A DNA stretch of 64,000 nt from Shinella sp. SUS2. Its GTDB lineage: Bacteria; Pseudomonadota; Alphaproteobacteria; Rhizobiales; Rhizobiaceae. Location of the stretch: contig NZ_KQ410724.1 of assembly GCF_001262505.1 (NCBI RefSeq), positions 384,848 through 448,847 of the forward strand, read 5' to 3'. The translations under genes and the position numbers were made by a program. The notes beneath the pieces were generated by a model that saw nothing but the letters and a program-made list of their open reading frames with translations, made no database searches and had not been told where the DNA came from. Position 1 is the stretch's first letter, and each line of letters opens with the position of its first letter. Positions 1-19,072 of this stretch are shown here, one piece after another.

Positions 1-686
1 AGATTGCAAAGCGTCTCCAGAAGATCCGTGAAGGCATCGACCCGACCAAGCTCGTCGCCCTCTCCGACGCCATCGCTCTCGTCAAGGAGCGTGCCGTTGC
101 CAAGTTCGACGAAACCATCGAAGTCGCCATGAACCTCGGCGTCGACCCGCGTCACGCAGACCAGATGGTCCGCGGCGTGGTCAACCTGCCGAACGGCACG
201 GGCCGTGACGTTCGCGTTGCCGTCTTCGCACGTGGCGCCAAGGCTGACGAAGCCAAGGCTGCCGGTGCAGACATCGTCGGCGCCGAAGACCTCGTCGAAA
301 TCGTCCAGGGCGGCAAGATCGAATTCGATCGCTGCATCGCGACCCCGGACATGATGCCGCTCGTCGGCCGCCTCGGTAAGGTTCTCGGCCCGCGCGGCAT
401 GATGCCGAACCCGAAGGTCGGCACCGTCACCATGGACGTTGCAGGCGCCGTCAAGGCATCCAAGGGCGGTGCAGTCGAGTTCCGCGTCGAGAAGGCTGGT
501 ATCATCCATGCCGGTATCGGCAAGGCCTCCTTCGACGCCAAGGCTCTTGAAGAAAACATCAAGGCTTTCGCCGACGCGGTCATCAAGGCCAAGCCGACGG
601 GTGCCAAGGGCAACTACGTCAAGCGCGTCGCCATCTCTTCGACGATGGGCCCGGGCGTCAAGATCGACCCGTCGACGGTTGCCTGA
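1..686 (+). CDS. rplA: 50S ribosomal protein L1 (5' end cut by window edge)
   Basis: Ribosomal protein L1 binds 23S rRNA at the L1 stalk and helps release E-site tRNA; in many bacteria it also represses its own rplK-rplA mRNA. The frame is open from base 3 (reading [11 protein letters not shown]...) to a TGA stop, so only about the first four residues are missing; the first ATG inside the window is internal. The L1 core is clear, including the [23 protein letters not shown] region followed by a [12 protein letters not shown] stretch, and the length fits the usual 230-232 aa. It heads the visible part of the beta operon; rplK is expected just upstream, outside the window. Confidence 0.97.
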   Translation, partial: IAKRLQKIREGIDPTKLVALSDAIALVKERAVAKFDETIEVAMNLGVDPRHADQMVRGVVNLPNGTGRDVRVAVFARGAKADEAKAAGADIVGAEDLVEIVQGGKIEFDRCIATPDMMPLVGRLGKVLGPRGMMPNPKVGTVTMDVAGAVKASKGGAVEFRVEKAGIIHAGIGKASFDAKALEENIKAFADAVIKAKPTGAKGNYVKRVAISSTMGPGVKIDPSTVA

Positions 687-1041
687 TCTGGGCGTTTAAT
701 TCACGGCTCGGCTCAGGCCGAACCGCAACAGAATTCCCGGCCTTGTCTGGCCGGGGATTTCCGGGGCAACCCGGAACTCCTGTCCGAGATTGCAGGTGGT
801 TATCCCTTAATCACTTTAGCCTGCATGAGACGGGGTGAGACCTGGATTTCTTCCGCGTCGGATGACGCCGAAATTCGGTTCGAACCTACCTTACCTTGTG
901 TCGCGGCCATCCGGTCGAGCGCGGGGGGACAGGATCCTCGAGCGTCGCTCGGGATCCCTTTTGAAGCGGATCCCTGGCGGCAAAGGTAAACCCGGCAGGT
1001 CCCGTGAGAAGTCACGGTCCTGTCAACTGGAGATAGGCACA
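687..1041 (+). promoter_or_regulatory. rplJ leader with tandem hairpins and attenuator-like stem
   Basis: This 355-base spacer between rplA and rplJ has no gene (a frame open across it is only the upstream extension of rplJ). It holds two adjacent perfect hairpins (stem CCCGGCC 736-742 with 749-755; stem TTCCGGG 759-765 with 770-776 around a GCAA loop), a TGCAGG/CCTGCA pairing (791-796 with 820-825), and a GGATCC...GAGCG/CGCTC...GGATCC stem (932-944 with 946-957) followed by CTTTT. In bacteria this position is the L10-leader region, where the L10-(L12)4 complex represses rplJL translation. The last stem looks like an intrinsic terminator or attenuator. Assignment as an L10 leader rests on position and structure, not on a covariance-model match. 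Confidence 0.6.
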
Positions 1042-1560
1042 GTGGAAAGAGCGGAAAAACGCGAATTCGTCACGGAGCTGAACGAAGTCTTCAAGGCTTC
1101 CGGTTCGGTTGTCGTGGCCCGCTACGCCGGTATCACCGTCGCACAGATGAACGATCTTCGTACGAAGATGCGTGCGGCCGGTGGCACCGTCAAGGTCGCG
1201 AAGAACCGCCTGGCCAAAATTGCCCTTCAGGGTACGGAGTCGGAAGGGATGTCTGATCTCTTCCAGGGTCAGACGCTCATTGCTTACGCAAATGATCCGA
1301 TGATTGCTCCCAAGGTAGCCATGGATTTCGCCAAGACCAACGACAAGCTCGTTGTTCTCGGTGGCGCCATGGGTGCGACCACGCTCGACGCTGAAGCAGT
1401 CAAGTCGCTTGCGACCCTGCCTTCGCTCGACGAGCTTCGTGCAAAGCTGCTGGGTCTCATTGCAGCCCCGGCCACGCGCGTCGCTACGGTCGTTGCAGCA
1501 CCGGCAAGCCAGCTTGCCCGCGTGTTCGCAGCCTACGCCAAGAAGGACGAAGCCGCTTGA
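1042..1560 (+). CDS. rplJ: 50S ribosomal protein L10
   Basis: L10 anchors the L7/L12 dimers to the ribosomal stalk and, with L12, usually binds its own leader mRNA. I place the start at the GTG giving (M)[15 protein letters not shown], the conserved rhizobial N-terminus, with a GGAG sequence at 1029-1032. The product is 172 aa, the normal length; a longer upstream frame has no family similarity. The N-terminal rRNA-binding domain contains [11 protein letters not shown], and the C-terminal helix that docks L12 dimers ends [10 protein letters not shown]. rplL follows after 60 bases, so the two are surely co-transcribed. Confidence 0.96.
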   Translation: MERAEKREFVTELNEVFKASGSVVVARYAGITVAQMNDLRTKMRAAGGTVKVAKNRLAKIALQGTESEGMSDLFQGQTLIAYANDPMIAPKVAMDFAKTNDKLVVLGGAMGATTLDAEAVKSLATLPSLDELRAKLLGLIAAPATRVATVVAAPASQLARVFAAYAKKDEAA

Positions 1561-1620
1561 GGCGGTTTTTCGCTGTAATCAAACAATACCAGTTCGAACC
1601 GAATATAAGGAACTATCACA

Positions 1621-1998
<378 letters not shown>

Positions 1999-2010
1999 TA
2001 CCGGAATGCG

Positions 2011-2038
2011 ATGGGAGAGGGTTTCGACCCTCTCCCAT
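2011..2038 (+). promoter_or_regulatory. rplL-rpoB hairpin with TTCG loop (attenuator or processing site)
   Basis: A perfect 12-base-pair stem (ATGGGAGAGGGT with ACCCTCTCCCAT) encloses a TTCG tetraloop, 12 bases after the rplL stop. No T-run follows, so it is not a canonical intrinsic terminator. In E. coli the same spacer holds a partial terminator and an RNase III site that lower rpoBC output relative to the ribosomal proteins; a like role here is inference from position. Confidence 0.6.
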
Positions 2039-2057
2039 TGATGATTCCCCTGAACTG

Positions 2058-2094
2058 ATTACCCAAAAGCCGCGAAAACCGGCTTTTGGGTAAT
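2058..2094 (+). repeat. Perfect 15-bp inverted repeat in rplL-rpoB spacer
   Basis: ATTACCCAAAAGCCG (2058-2072) pairs exactly with CGGCTTTTGGGTAAT (2080-2094) around a 7-base CGAAAAC loop. It sits 20 bases after the TTCG hairpin. It could be a second part of the attenuation structure or a member of a dispersed palindromic intergenic family such as occur in rhizobial genomes; one window cannot tell which. Confidence 0.6.
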
Positions 2095-2250
2095 GGGTTC
2101 TTCAAGAGGATGGTCTTCCACCGAGCGACTGGCAATCCGGCCCGTCAACCGGCAGTGAGACGAGATTGAACCAACCCATTGGTCGACGGGATCGACTGGC
2201 CAGCGAACCCCGTCCGTTGCAGGCCCGGATGCAAATTTGAAGGAGCGACG

Positions 2251-6390
<4,140 letters not shown>

Positions 6391-6399
6391 GCCTGACAA

Positions 6400-6424
6400 G
6401 GTGCGCGCCGGAAAGGCGCGCACC
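6400..6424 (+). promoter_or_regulatory. Hairpin in rpoB-rpoC spacer
   Basis: GGTGCGCGCC pairs perfectly with GGCGCGCACC around a GGAAA loop (10 base pairs), nine bases after the rpoB stop. There is no following T-run, so it is more likely an RNA-stability or processing element than a terminator. The rest of the 154-base spacer is GC-rich and may form a second weaker hairpin near 6430-6455. Confidence 0.5.
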
Positions 6425-6544
6425 GCTCCCGCTCCCGCCGGAAGGCGAGGGGCGGCTCATCCGTTTCAGGCAGTCGTGCGGCACCCGGGTATCGCCGCAT
6501 TTGACTGCTAAGCAGAGGGCCACTGGCCCACGAAGGAGATAGGC

Positions 6545-10756
<4,212 letters not shown>

Positions 10757-10776
10757 TCGCCCGCATTTTGACGAAT

Positions 10777-10814
10777 GAAAAAGCCGCCCGGATTATTTCG
10801 GGCGGCTTTTTGTT
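10777..10814 (+). terminator. Intrinsic terminator after rpoC
   Basis: AAAAAGCCGCCCG (10778-10790) pairs with CGGGCGGCTTTTT (10799-10811), giving a 13-base-pair stem with an 8-base loop and a T-run. It lies about 20 bases past the rpoC stop and marks the end of the beta operon, separating it from the peroxidase gene. Confidence 0.9.
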
Positions 10815-10840
10815 TATGCGCAAGGACAGGGCGGGGCCGC

Positions 10841-10854
10841 TTGATCTGGCGCAA
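10841..10854 (+). promoter_or_regulatory. Putative FnrN/FixK-type anaerobox upstream of the peroxidase
   Basis: TTGATCTGGCGCAA matches the Fnr/FixK consensus TTGA-N6-TCAA at all but one fixed base. It is centred about 64 bases before the peroxidase ATG, a distance allowing a class II promoter. Fnr control of bacterial cytochrome c peroxidases is well documented in other proteobacteria, so the site is plausible, but it is a single-site prediction. Confidence 0.5.
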
Positions 10855-10880
10855 CTGGCCAGATTGGAGCGGTTCTAAAG

Positions 10881-10904
10881 TCCATTCGTGTCCCAACGAA
10901 TGGA
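10881..10904 (+). promoter_or_regulatory. Hairpin overlapping the peroxidase ribosome-binding site
   Basis: TCCATTCGT (10881-10889) pairs perfectly with ACGAATGGA (10896-10904) around GTCCCA. The right arm includes the GGA of the GGAGG Shine-Dalgarno sequence (10902-10906) that lies 5 bases before the ATG. The fold would mask part of the ribosome-binding site, which could give translational control. Confidence 0.5.
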
Positions 10905-10911
10905 GGTAGCC

Positions 10912-11961
10912 ATGAAAATTCTGCTGGCGACGGTCGCCCTGTCGCTCCTTGCGACTGCGGCTCTTGCCGCCGATCCCGTTCCTGCCGATCTGCGCGCGAC
11001 GGCGCTCGATATCTTCAAGCCCTTGCCGTCCACCTATCCTGCGGTCAGCGACAACCCCATCACGCCGGAGAAGATCGATCTCGGTAAGGCGCTGTTCTTC
11101 GATCCGCGCCTGTCGGCCTCGGGCGTCTTCTCCTGCAATTCTTGTCACAACCTGGCGACCGGGGGCGATGACAATCTCGAAACCTCGATCGGCCATGGTT
11201 GGCAAAAGGGGCCGCGCAACTCGCCGACGGCCCTGAATGCCGTCTTCAACGATGCGCAGTTCTGGGATGGTCGCGCGGAAGACCTCAAGGCGCAGGCCAA
11301 GGGGCCGATCCAGGCGGGTGTCGAAATGGCGAACACGCCGAACCAGGTCGTCGCGACGCTGAAATCGATGCCGAACTATGTCGAATGGTTCACGGCGGCC
11401 TTTCCAGACGAGGCCGATCCGGTGACGTTCGACAACATGGCGAAGGCGATCGAGGCCTTCGAGGCGACCCTGATCACGCCGGCGCCCTTCGACGCCTATC
11501 TCAATGGCGACGACGGGGCGATGACGGCGGAAGAGCAGGCGGGGCTGGCGCTCTTCATCGACAAGGGCTGCGCTTCGTGCCACAGCGGCGTCAATCTTGG
11601 CGGCAACGGCTACTATCCGTTCGGCCTTATCGAGAAGCCGGGGGCCGAGGTTCTGCCGGAGAACGACAAGGGCCGCTTTGCCGTGACGGCGACGGCGGAC
11701 GACTCCTACGTCTTCCGCGCTGCGCCGCTGCGCAACGTCACGCTGACGGCGCCGTACTTCCATTCGGGCAAGGTGTGGAACCTGAAGCAGGCGGTTGCGA
11801 TCATGGGCACCTCGCAGCTCGGCGAGGATCTTGCGGATACCGACGTGGACCGGATTGTGGCCTTCCTCGGCTCACTGGAAGGCCGGATGCCCGACGTGGT
11901 CTATCCGGTGCTGCCGGCAGAGACGGATGATACGCCTCTGCCGAGCGGCGAAATCAAGTAA
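10912..11961 (+). CDS. Secreted di-haem cytochrome c peroxidase
   Basis: The 349-aa product reduces hydrogen peroxide to water in the periplasm with electrons from c-type cytochromes. I chose the ATG preceded by GGAGG, which gives a clean signal peptide (MKILLATVALSLLATAALA, cut before ADPVP). Two haem-attachment motifs are visible, CNSCH at 75-79 and CASCH at 220-224, spaced as in the CcpA/MauG family; NSPTALNAVFNDAQFWDGR is a family hallmark. It stands alone between the beta and str operons with its own terminator-isolated promoter region containing a probable anaerobox. MauG-like enzymes share this fold, but no methylamine-dehydrogenase gene is near, so peroxidase is the better call. Confidence 0.92.
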   Translation: MKILLATVALSLLATAALAADPVPADLRATALDIFKPLPSTYPAVSDNPITPEKIDLGKALFFDPRLSASGVFSCNSCHNLATGGDDNLETSIGHGWQKGPRNSPTALNAVFNDAQFWDGRAEDLKAQAKGPIQAGVEMANTPNQVVATLKSMPNYVEWFTAAFPDEADPVTFDNMAKAIEAFEATLITPAPFDAYLNGDDGAMTAEEQAGLALFIDKGCASCHSGVNLGGNGYYPFGLIEKPGAEVLPENDKGRFAVTATADDSYVFRAAPLRNVTLTAPYFHSGKVWNLKQAVAIMGTSQLGEDLADTDVDRIVAFLGSLEGRMPDVVYPVLPAETDDTPLPSGEIK

Positions 11962-11976
11962 GGGAGAGGGCGGTCA

Positions 11977-12273
11977 TCAGGCGAACCGGATGATCGCCAC
12001 CTCGCCCTCCAGGGCACCCTTGTAGGCGGAGGCATGCGGCTCGTCCTCCGGCACGCCGGTCAGCGTACCGATCTGGTCGAGGTCGGCTTCGAGGAAACCC
12101 TCTTCGGAAAGCGCGTTCAGCGCCTCGCGCACGGCGGTGTCGTCGTCGGGCGCACGCAGCATGACATGGATGTCGATGCCCTCGTCGCCCTCGCGCTCAT
12201 AGGCCTTGCCGATGATGATGAAGACCATCGGATCGTCGAGCGTGTTGTTGTCGTTATCGGCATTGGCCGCCAT
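11977..12273 (-). CDS. Conserved hypothetical protein, 98 aa
   Basis: I do not recognise the family. The start at MAANADNDNN is chosen because AAAGGAG lies just upstream on the minus strand; a longer frame begins 28 codons earlier without such a site. The protein is acidic, with a disordered Asn/Asp-rich N-terminus, then a probable alpha/beta fold (PMVFIIIGKAYERE, IDIHVMLRAPDDDTAVREALNALSEEGF) ending in EVAIIRFA. No membrane segment, signal peptide or cysteine pair is seen. It is convergent with the peroxidase gene, the stops being 15 bases apart, and is transcribed away from the str operon. Small cytosolic protein; function unknown. Confidence 0.8.
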   Translation of the reverse strand: MAANADNDNNTLDDPMVFIIIGKAYEREGDEGIDIHVMLRAPDDDTAVREALNALSEEGFLEADLDQIGTLTGVPEDEPHASAYKGALEGEVAIIRFA

Positions 12274-12556
12274 GGCGGGCTCCTTTCGGGTCTGTGATGC
12301 CGGTTCTATAAAGGGTAGGGCGGCAAGGCCCAAATGCAAAATGGGCGGGCGCAGCAAAAGGTGATTCCCGATTCTGTTGGATGTACCCGGTCACGCACCG
12401 ACTCTCAGGGTTGATTCCATCTTTACGCTTCCTTAATGTTCTCCAGCGATGGCTGGTGAGCCCGGATGCTTCCCGAAAGGGGCAGGGGAGGCCGCCGAAA
12501 GCCCCGCTTTTCAGGCAGGCCAGCCATTCCGCACCGGGATTCTTTCGCCTCGCCCC

Positions 12557-12585
12557 TTGACCTTTTGCCCTTAAGTCAGTAGACC
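12557..12585 (+). promoter_or_regulatory. Probable sigma-70-type promoter of the str operon
   Basis: TTGACC (12557-12562, preceded by C to give CTTGAC) and TAGACC (12580-12585) are 17 bases apart, in line with the rhizobial CTTGAC-N17 housekeeping consensus, although the -10 is weak. It would give a leader of about 230 bases before rpsL. The 551-base stretch between the 98-aa gene and rpsL otherwise holds no gene; the part before the promoter shows only scattered weak dyads. Confidence 0.45.
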
Positions 12586-12722
12586 GCACGCCATCAGAGC
12601 CTATGTGAGGCTGGCTGGTTCGGAATGACTCGTTCTGAAGTTCGCCTCAAACAGGGCTCGACGCACGTTGAGAACATGAATGCTGCACGCATGACGCGGT
12701 TATATCGCGTCCTCTGCCTATC

Positions 12723-12755
12723 AAAGGTCATCCGCTCAGGCGGATCGGCCTTTTA
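12723..12755 (+). promoter_or_regulatory. Attenuator-like hairpin in rpsL leader
   Basis: AAAGG (12723-12727) and ATCCGC (12730-12735) pair with GCGGAT (12740-12745) and CCTTT (12749-12753) around a TCAG loop, followed by TTATT. The shape is that of an imperfect intrinsic terminator inside the str-operon leader, about 70 bases before rpsL, so it may attenuate the operon. This is inferred from sequence only. Confidence 0.45.
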
Positions 12756-12824
12756 TTGCGCATGAACACGCGTGTGGCCACCTATCGCCCGCAAGGGTAA
12801 TGAGACACGATAAGGGATGGGTCT

Positions 12825-13196
12825 ATGCCTACCGTAAACCAGTTGATCCGCAAGCCGCGCCAGGCGTCGGTTAAGCGCAACAAGGTTCCTGCCCTGCAGG
12901 AAAACCCCCAGAAGCGCGGCGTTTGCACCCGCGTCTACACGACGACCCCGAAGAAGCCGAACTCGGCTCTGCGTAAGGTCGCCAAGATCCGCCTGACCAA
13001 TGGCTTCGAAGTCATCGGTTACATCCCGGGCGAAGGTCACAACCTGCAGGAACACTCTGTCGTCATGATCCGTGGCGGCCGCGTGAAGGACTTGCCGGGC
13101 GTGCGTTACCACATCATCCGCGGCGTTCTCGACACCCAGGGCGTCAAGAACCGCAAGCAGCGTCGTTCCAAGTACGGCGCGAAGCGTCCGAAGTAA
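12825..13196 (+). CDS. rpsL: 30S ribosomal protein S12
   Basis: S12 lies at the decoding centre and monitors codon-anticodon pairing. The 123-aa protein starts [12 protein letters not shown] and contains the universally conserved [12 protein letters not shown] and [12 protein letters not shown] segments. Lys43 and Lys88, the classic streptomycin-resistance positions, have the wild-type residues. It is the first gene of the str operon, followed by rpsG, fusA and tuf with short spacers. Confidence 0.99.
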   Translation: MPTVNQLIRKPRQASVKRNKVPALQENPQKRGVCTRVYTTTPKKPNSALRKVAKIRLTNGFEVIGYIPGEGHNLQEHSVVMIRGGRVKDLPGVRYHIIRGVLDTQGVKNRKQRRSKYGAKRPK

Positions 13197-13241
13197 TACA
13201 GTAACCAGCGCCATTTCGCTGGCCAGATCATTCAAGATTGA

Positions 13242-13724
<483 letters not shown>

Positions 13725-13754
13725 CCGAAACTAACGTCTCGAAAGGAGTCCGAA

Positions 13755-15854
13755 ATGGCTCGCGAATACAAAATCGAAGACTACCGTAATTTCGGTATCA
13801 TGGCGCATATCGACGCCGGCAAGACGACGACGACCGAACGCATCCTCTACTACACCGGCAAGTCCCACAAGATCGGCGAAGTCCATGACGGCGCCGCCAC
13901 CATGGACTGGATGGAGCAGGAACAGGAACGCGGCATCACGATCACGTCGGCTGCCACCACGACCTTCTGGAAGGGCCGTGACGGCAAGACCCGCCGCTTC
14001 AACATCATCGACACCCCCGGCCACGTCGACTTCACCATCGAAGTCGAGCGTTCGCTGCGCGTACTCGACGGTGCGATCGCCCTTCTCGATGCCAACGCCG
14101 GCGTAGAGCCGCAGACGGAAACCGTCTGGCGTCAGGCTGAGAAGTACAACGTTCCGCGCATGATCTTCTGCAACAAGATGGACAAGACCGGCGCGGACTT
14201 CTACCGCTCGGTGTCCATGATCAAGTCGCGTCTCGGTGCGACCGCCGTCGTCATGCAGCTGCCGATCGGCGCTGAAAGCGACTTCAAGGGCGTCATCGAC
14301 CTCGTCGAGATGAACGCTCTCGTCTGGCGCGACGAATCGCTCGGCGCCCAGTGGGACGTCGTCGAGATCCCGGAAGACATGAAGGCCAAGGCCGAGGAAT
14401 ACCGCGAGAAGCTCATCGAGACCGTCGTCGAGATCGACGAAGCCGCGATGGAAGCCTATCTCGAAGGCAATTACCCGGACAACGACCAGATCCGTGCGCT
14501 CGTTCGCCGCGGCACCATCGACGTGAAGTTCCACCCGATGTTCTGCGGTACGGCATTCAAGAACAAGGGCGTTCAGCCGCTGCTCGACGCCGTCGTCGAC
14601 TACCTGCCGTCCCCGGCAGATATCCCTGCGATCAAGGGCATCGACGTCAAGACGGAAGCCGAAATCGAGCGTCATGCCGATGACGCCGAGCCGCTTTCCA
14701 TGCTCGCGTTCAAGATCATGAACGACCCCTTCGTCGGTTCGCTCACCTTCGCCCGCATCTATTCCGGCAAGCTCGAAAAGGGCACGTCGGTCATGAACAC
14801 GGTCAAGGAAAAGCGCGAGCGCGTCGGCCGTATGCTGCAGATGCACTCCAACTCGCGTGAAGACATCGAAGAAGCCTTTGCCGGCGACATCGTTGCTCTC
14901 GCTGGCCTCAAGGATACGACGACGGGCGATACGCTCTGCGATCCGCTGAAGCCGGTTATCCTGGAGCGCATGGAATTCCCCGAGCCGGTCATCCAGATCG
15001 CGATCGAGCCGAAGACCAAGAACGACCAGGAAAAGATGGGCCTCGCGCTCAACCGTCTGGCTGCCGAAGACCCGTCCTTCCGCGTCAAGACCGACGAAGA
15101 GTCCGGCCAGACGATCATCGCAGGCATGGGCGAACTTCACCTCGACATCATCGTCGACCGCATGCGTCGCGAGTTCAAGGTCGAAGCCAATGTCGGCGCG
15201 CCGCAGGTTGCTTACCGTGAGACGATCACGCGCAAGACCGAAAAGGACTACACGCACAAGAAGCAGACCGGTGGTACCGGCCAGTTCGCCCGCGTGAAGC
15301 TCGTGTTCGAACCGAACCCGGATGGCGAAGATTTCCTCTTCGAATCCAAGATCGTCGGCGGTGCTGTTCCGAAGGAATACATCCCGGGCGTTCAGAAGGG
15401 TATCGAAAGCGTTCTGTCCTCGGGTCCGCTCGCAGGCTTCCCGATGCTCGGCGTCAAGGCGACGCTCATCGACGGCGCCTTCCACGACGTCGACTCCTCG
15501 GTCCTCGCCTTCGAAATCGCATCGCGTGCCTGCTTCCGTGAAGCCTCGCGTGAAGCCGGCGCCCAGCTGCTGGAGCCGATGATGAAGGTCGAAGTCGTGA
15601 CGCCGGAAGACTATGTCGGCGACGTCATCGGCGACCTGAACTCCCGCCGTGGCCAGATCCAGGGCCAGGAATCGCGCGGCGTCGCCGTCGTGATCTCCGC
15701 CAACGTGCCGCTGGCGAACATGTTCAAGTACGTGGACAACCTGCGCTCGATGTCGCAGGGTCGCGCCCAGTACTCGATGGTCTTCGACCACTATGCGCCG
15801 GTTCCGTCGAACGTCGCGCAGGAAATCCAGGCAAAGTACTCCGGTCAGAAGTGA
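13755..15854 (+). CDS. fusA: Elongation factor G
   Basis: EF-G is the GTPase that drives translocation and, with RRF, ribosome recycling. The 699-aa protein carries all five domains. The G domain has the P-loop [13 protein letters not shown] near residues 17-29, switch [11 protein letters not shown] and NKMDKTGAD; later domains show GMGELHLDI and the C-terminal [23 protein letters not shown] lies before the ATG. Gene order rpsG-fusA-tuf is the standard str-operon order. Confidence 0.99.
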   Translation: MAREYKIEDYRNFGIMAHIDAGKTTTTERILYYTGKSHKIGEVHDGAATMDWMEQEQERGITITSAATTTFWKGRDGKTRRFNIIDTPGHVDFTIEVERSLRVLDGAIALLDANAGVEPQTETVWRQAEKYNVPRMIFCNKMDKTGADFYRSVSMIKSRLGATAVVMQLPIGAESDFKGVIDLVEMNALVWRDESLGAQWDVVEIPEDMKAKAEEYREKLIETVVEIDEAAMEAYLEGNYPDNDQIRALVRRGTIDVKFHPMFCGTAFKNKGVQPLLDAVVDYLPSPADIPAIKGIDVKTEAEIERHADDAEPLSMLAFKIMNDPFVGSLTFARIYSGKLEKGTSVMNTVKEKRERVGRMLQMHSNSREDIEEAFAGDIVALAGLKDTTTGDTLCDPLKPVILERMEFPEPVIQIAIEPKTKNDQEKMGLALNRLAAEDPSFRVKTDEESGQTIIAGMGELHLDIIVDRMRREFKVEANVGAPQVAYRETITRKTEKDYTHKKQTGGTGQFARVKLVFEPNPDGEDFLFESKIVGGAVPKEYIPGVQKGIESVLSSGPLAGFPMLGVKATLIDGAFHDVDSSVLAFEIASRACFREASREAGAQLLEPMMKVEVVTPEDYVGDVIGDLNSRRGQIQGQESRGVAVVISANVPLANMFKYVDNLRSMSQGRAQYSMVFDHYAPVPSNVAQEIQAKYSGQK

Positions 15855-15922
15855 CCGGGGTACGCCCCCAAAAGCAATTTGTATGAATTTCCCCTTACGG
15901 GATCAGGAACGGAGAGCCGGAA

Positions 15923-17098
<1,176 letters not shown>

Positions 17099-17129
17099 GA
17101 CTTAAGGCTTCAGGCCGCTGAAATAGGAA

Positions 17130-17150
17130 GGGCAGGATGTCATCCTGCCC
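17130..17150 (+). promoter_or_regulatory. Palindromic hairpin after tuf
   Basis: GGGCAGGATG and CATCCTGCCC form a 21-base near-perfect palindrome 32 bases after the tuf stop; nine pairs with a GTC loop are possible. There is no T-run (CTCCGGTCTTTG follows), so it may be a weak terminator or an mRNA 3'-end stabiliser between the str and S10 operons. Confidence 0.45.
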
Positions 17151-17287
17151 CTCCGGTCTTTGAAAATTTAGCGGACTGGCCTTTCGGCAATTGTATTTTC
17201 GCGTGCGTTCCGTTATGGGAACCGCCAGAATCAAAAACGCGCATTTCCCAAGAGAATCGCGCGAGTAACGAACTAAGGAAAAGTCGT

Positions 17288-17596
17288 ATGAACGGCCAGA
17301 ACATCCGCATCCGCCTCAAGGCGTTTGACCACCGGATCCTTGATGCCTCCACGCGTGAAATCGTGTCGACGGCAAAGCGCACCGGCGCAAGCGTCCGCGG
17401 CCCCGTTCCGCTCCCGACCCGTATTGAAAAGTTCACTGTCAACCGTTCGCCCCACGTGGACAAGAAGAGCCGTGAACAGTTCGAGATGCGCACGCACAAG
17501 CGCCTGCTCGACATCGTAGATCCGACGCCGCAGACCGTTGATGCTCTCATGAAGCTCGACCTCGCGGCCGGTGTAGACGTAGAGATCAAGCTCTAA
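17288..17596 (+). CDS. rpsJ: 30S ribosomal protein S10 (NusE)
   Basis: S10 belongs to the head of the 30S subunit and also, as NusE, couples transcription antitermination complexes to ribosomes. The 102-aa product has the conserved [19 protein letters not shown] start and the internal loop segment [25 protein letters not shown]. It is first in the S10 operon; the 189-base spacer from tuf likely holds its promoter, though I could not assign one with confidence. AAGGAAAAG precedes the ATG. Confidence 0.99.
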
Positions 17597-17755
17597 GTCC
17601 GGCGCAAGCCGAAATAACAAGGAAGGTACGTGGCATTAAGCCGACGTCTTCTAAAAACGGGAAACCCGACGGCCGTAAGGCCCGAGTGGAATCCTTAAAC
17701 CAAGAGGCATGACGGGACGTCACGATCCCGCCAGGACTTCTAAGAGGATTGAACC
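17597..17755 (+). promoter_or_regulatory. Structured spacer rpsJ-rplC
   Basis: The 159-base gap is long for two adjacent S10-operon genes. It contains GC-rich complementary runs such as GGGACGTCACGATCCC near 17714-17729 and the GGGAAACCC stretch near 17659. In E. coli the L4-responsive leader lies before rpsJ, not here. An internal r-protein binding site or processing signal is possible but not shown; no ORF is present. Confidence 0.3.
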
Positions 17756-18439
17756 ATGCGTTCAGGTGTGATTGCACAGAAAGTAGGGATGACTCGCGTC
17801 TATAATGACGCAGGTGAGCACATCCCTGTAACAGTATTGCGACTGGACAACGTCCAGGTCGTTGCCCAGCGTACGCAGGACAAGAACGGCTACACGGCCG
17901 TCCAGCTCGGCGCCGGCTCTTCCAAGGTGAAGAACACGGCAAAGGCGCTCCGCGGCCAGTTCGCCGCTGCAAGCGTCGAGCCGAAGGCCAAGCTCGTCGA
18001 ATTCCGCGTTTCGGAAGACAACCTCATCGAAATCGGCGCGGAACTGACCGCGAGCCATTTCGTCGCCGGCCAGCTCGTCGACGTTACCGGCACCACGATC
18101 GGTAAGGGTTTTGCCGGTGCCATGAAGCGCCATAACTTCGGCGGTCTTCGTGCAACGCACGGCGTTTCCGTTTCGCACCGTTCGCACGGTTCGACTGGTA
18201 ACAACCAGGACCCGGGCAAGGTCTGGAAGGGCAAGCGCATGGCTGGTCACATGGGCCAGACGCGCGTCACCACTCAGAACCTCGAAGTCGTCTCCACCGA
18301 CGAAGAACGCGGTCTCATCCTCGTCAAGGGCGCTGTCCCGGGCTCCAAGGGCGCCTGGATCGTCGTTCGTGACGCCGTCAAGTCCGGCACCCCGTCCGAC
18401 GCACCGCGTCCGGCCGCCGTGCGCGCCGCAGCCAAGTAA
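17756..18439 (+). CDS. rplC: 50S ribosomal protein L3
   Basis: L3 is an early 23S rRNA-binding protein whose long loop reaches the peptidyl transferase centre. The 227-aa product starts [20 protein letters not shown] and has the loop segment [23 protein letters not shown] sequence ([17 protein letters not shown]) and KRMAGHMG, including the Gln that is N5-methylated by PrmB in E. coli within the [12 protein letters not shown] stretch. The Pro/Ala-rich C-terminal tail ([16 protein letters not shown]) is typical of rhizobia. AGAGGATTG precedes the ATG. Confidence 0.98.
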   Translation: MRSGVIAQKVGMTRVYNDAGEHIPVTVLRLDNVQVVAQRTQDKNGYTAVQLGAGSSKVKNTAKALRGQFAAASVEPKAKLVEFRVSEDNLIEIGAELTASHFVAGQLVDVTGTTIGKGFAGAMKRHNFGGLRATHGVSVSHRSHGSTGNNQDPGKVWKGKRMAGHMGQTRVTTQNLEVVSTDEERGLILVKGAVPGSKGAWIVVRDAVKSGTPSDAPRPAAVRAAAK

Positions 18440-18451
18440 GGGAGCCTGATC

Positions 18452-19072
18452 ATGGATCTCAAAGTCACGACCCTCGACGGGAAGGACGCCGGCAAGGTCT
18501 CTCTTTCCGACGCGATCTTCGGCCTCGAGCCGCGCGAAGACATCATTGCCCGCGTCATCCGCTGGCAGCTCGCCAAGAAGCAGCAGGGCACGCACCAGTC
18601 GCTGACGCGCGGCGAAGTGTCCCGCACCGGCTCCAAGATGTACAAGCAGAAGGGTACGGGCCGCGCTCGTCACCATTCGGCGCGCGCTCCGCAGTTCCGC
18701 GGCGGTGCCAAGGCTCACGGCCCGGTATCCCGCAGCCACGCTCACGACCTGCCCAAGCAGGTTCGCGCGCTCGGCCTGCGTCACGCCCTCTCGGCCAAGA
18801 TCAAGGCTGACGACGTCATCATCGTTGACGACCTCGTTGCCGCAGAAGCAAAGACGAAGGCTCTGGCCGGCGCGTTCGCTTCGCTCGGCCTCACCAATGC
18901 CCTCTTCATCGGCGGCGCAGAACTTGACGGCAACTTCAAGCTCGCAGCCCGCAACATCCCGAACGTGGATGTGCTTCCGATCCAGGGTATCAATGTTTAC
19001 GACATCCTGCGCCGCGGCAAGCTCGTGCTCTCCAAGGCTGCTGTAGAAGCCCTCGAGGAGCGGTTCAAATGA
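18452..19072 (+). CDS. rplD: 50S ribosomal protein L4
   Basis: L4 lines the nascent-peptide exit tunnel and in E. coli is the autogenous regulator of the S10 operon. The 206-aa product contains the tunnel-loop segment [23 protein letters not shown] and the [20 protein letters not shown] region. Twelve bases separate it from rplC and it overlaps rplW by four bases (ATGA), showing tight translational coupling. Confidence 0.98.
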   Translation: MDLKVTTLDGKDAGKVSLSDAIFGLEPREDIIARVIRWQLAKKQQGTHQSLTRGEVSRTGSKMYKQKGTGRARHHSARAPQFRGGAKAHGPVSRSHAHDLPKQVRALGLRHALSAKIKADDVIIVDDLVAAEAKTKALAGAFASLGLTNALFIGGAELDGNFKLAARNIPNVDVLPIQGINVYDILRRGKLVLSKAAVEALEERFK

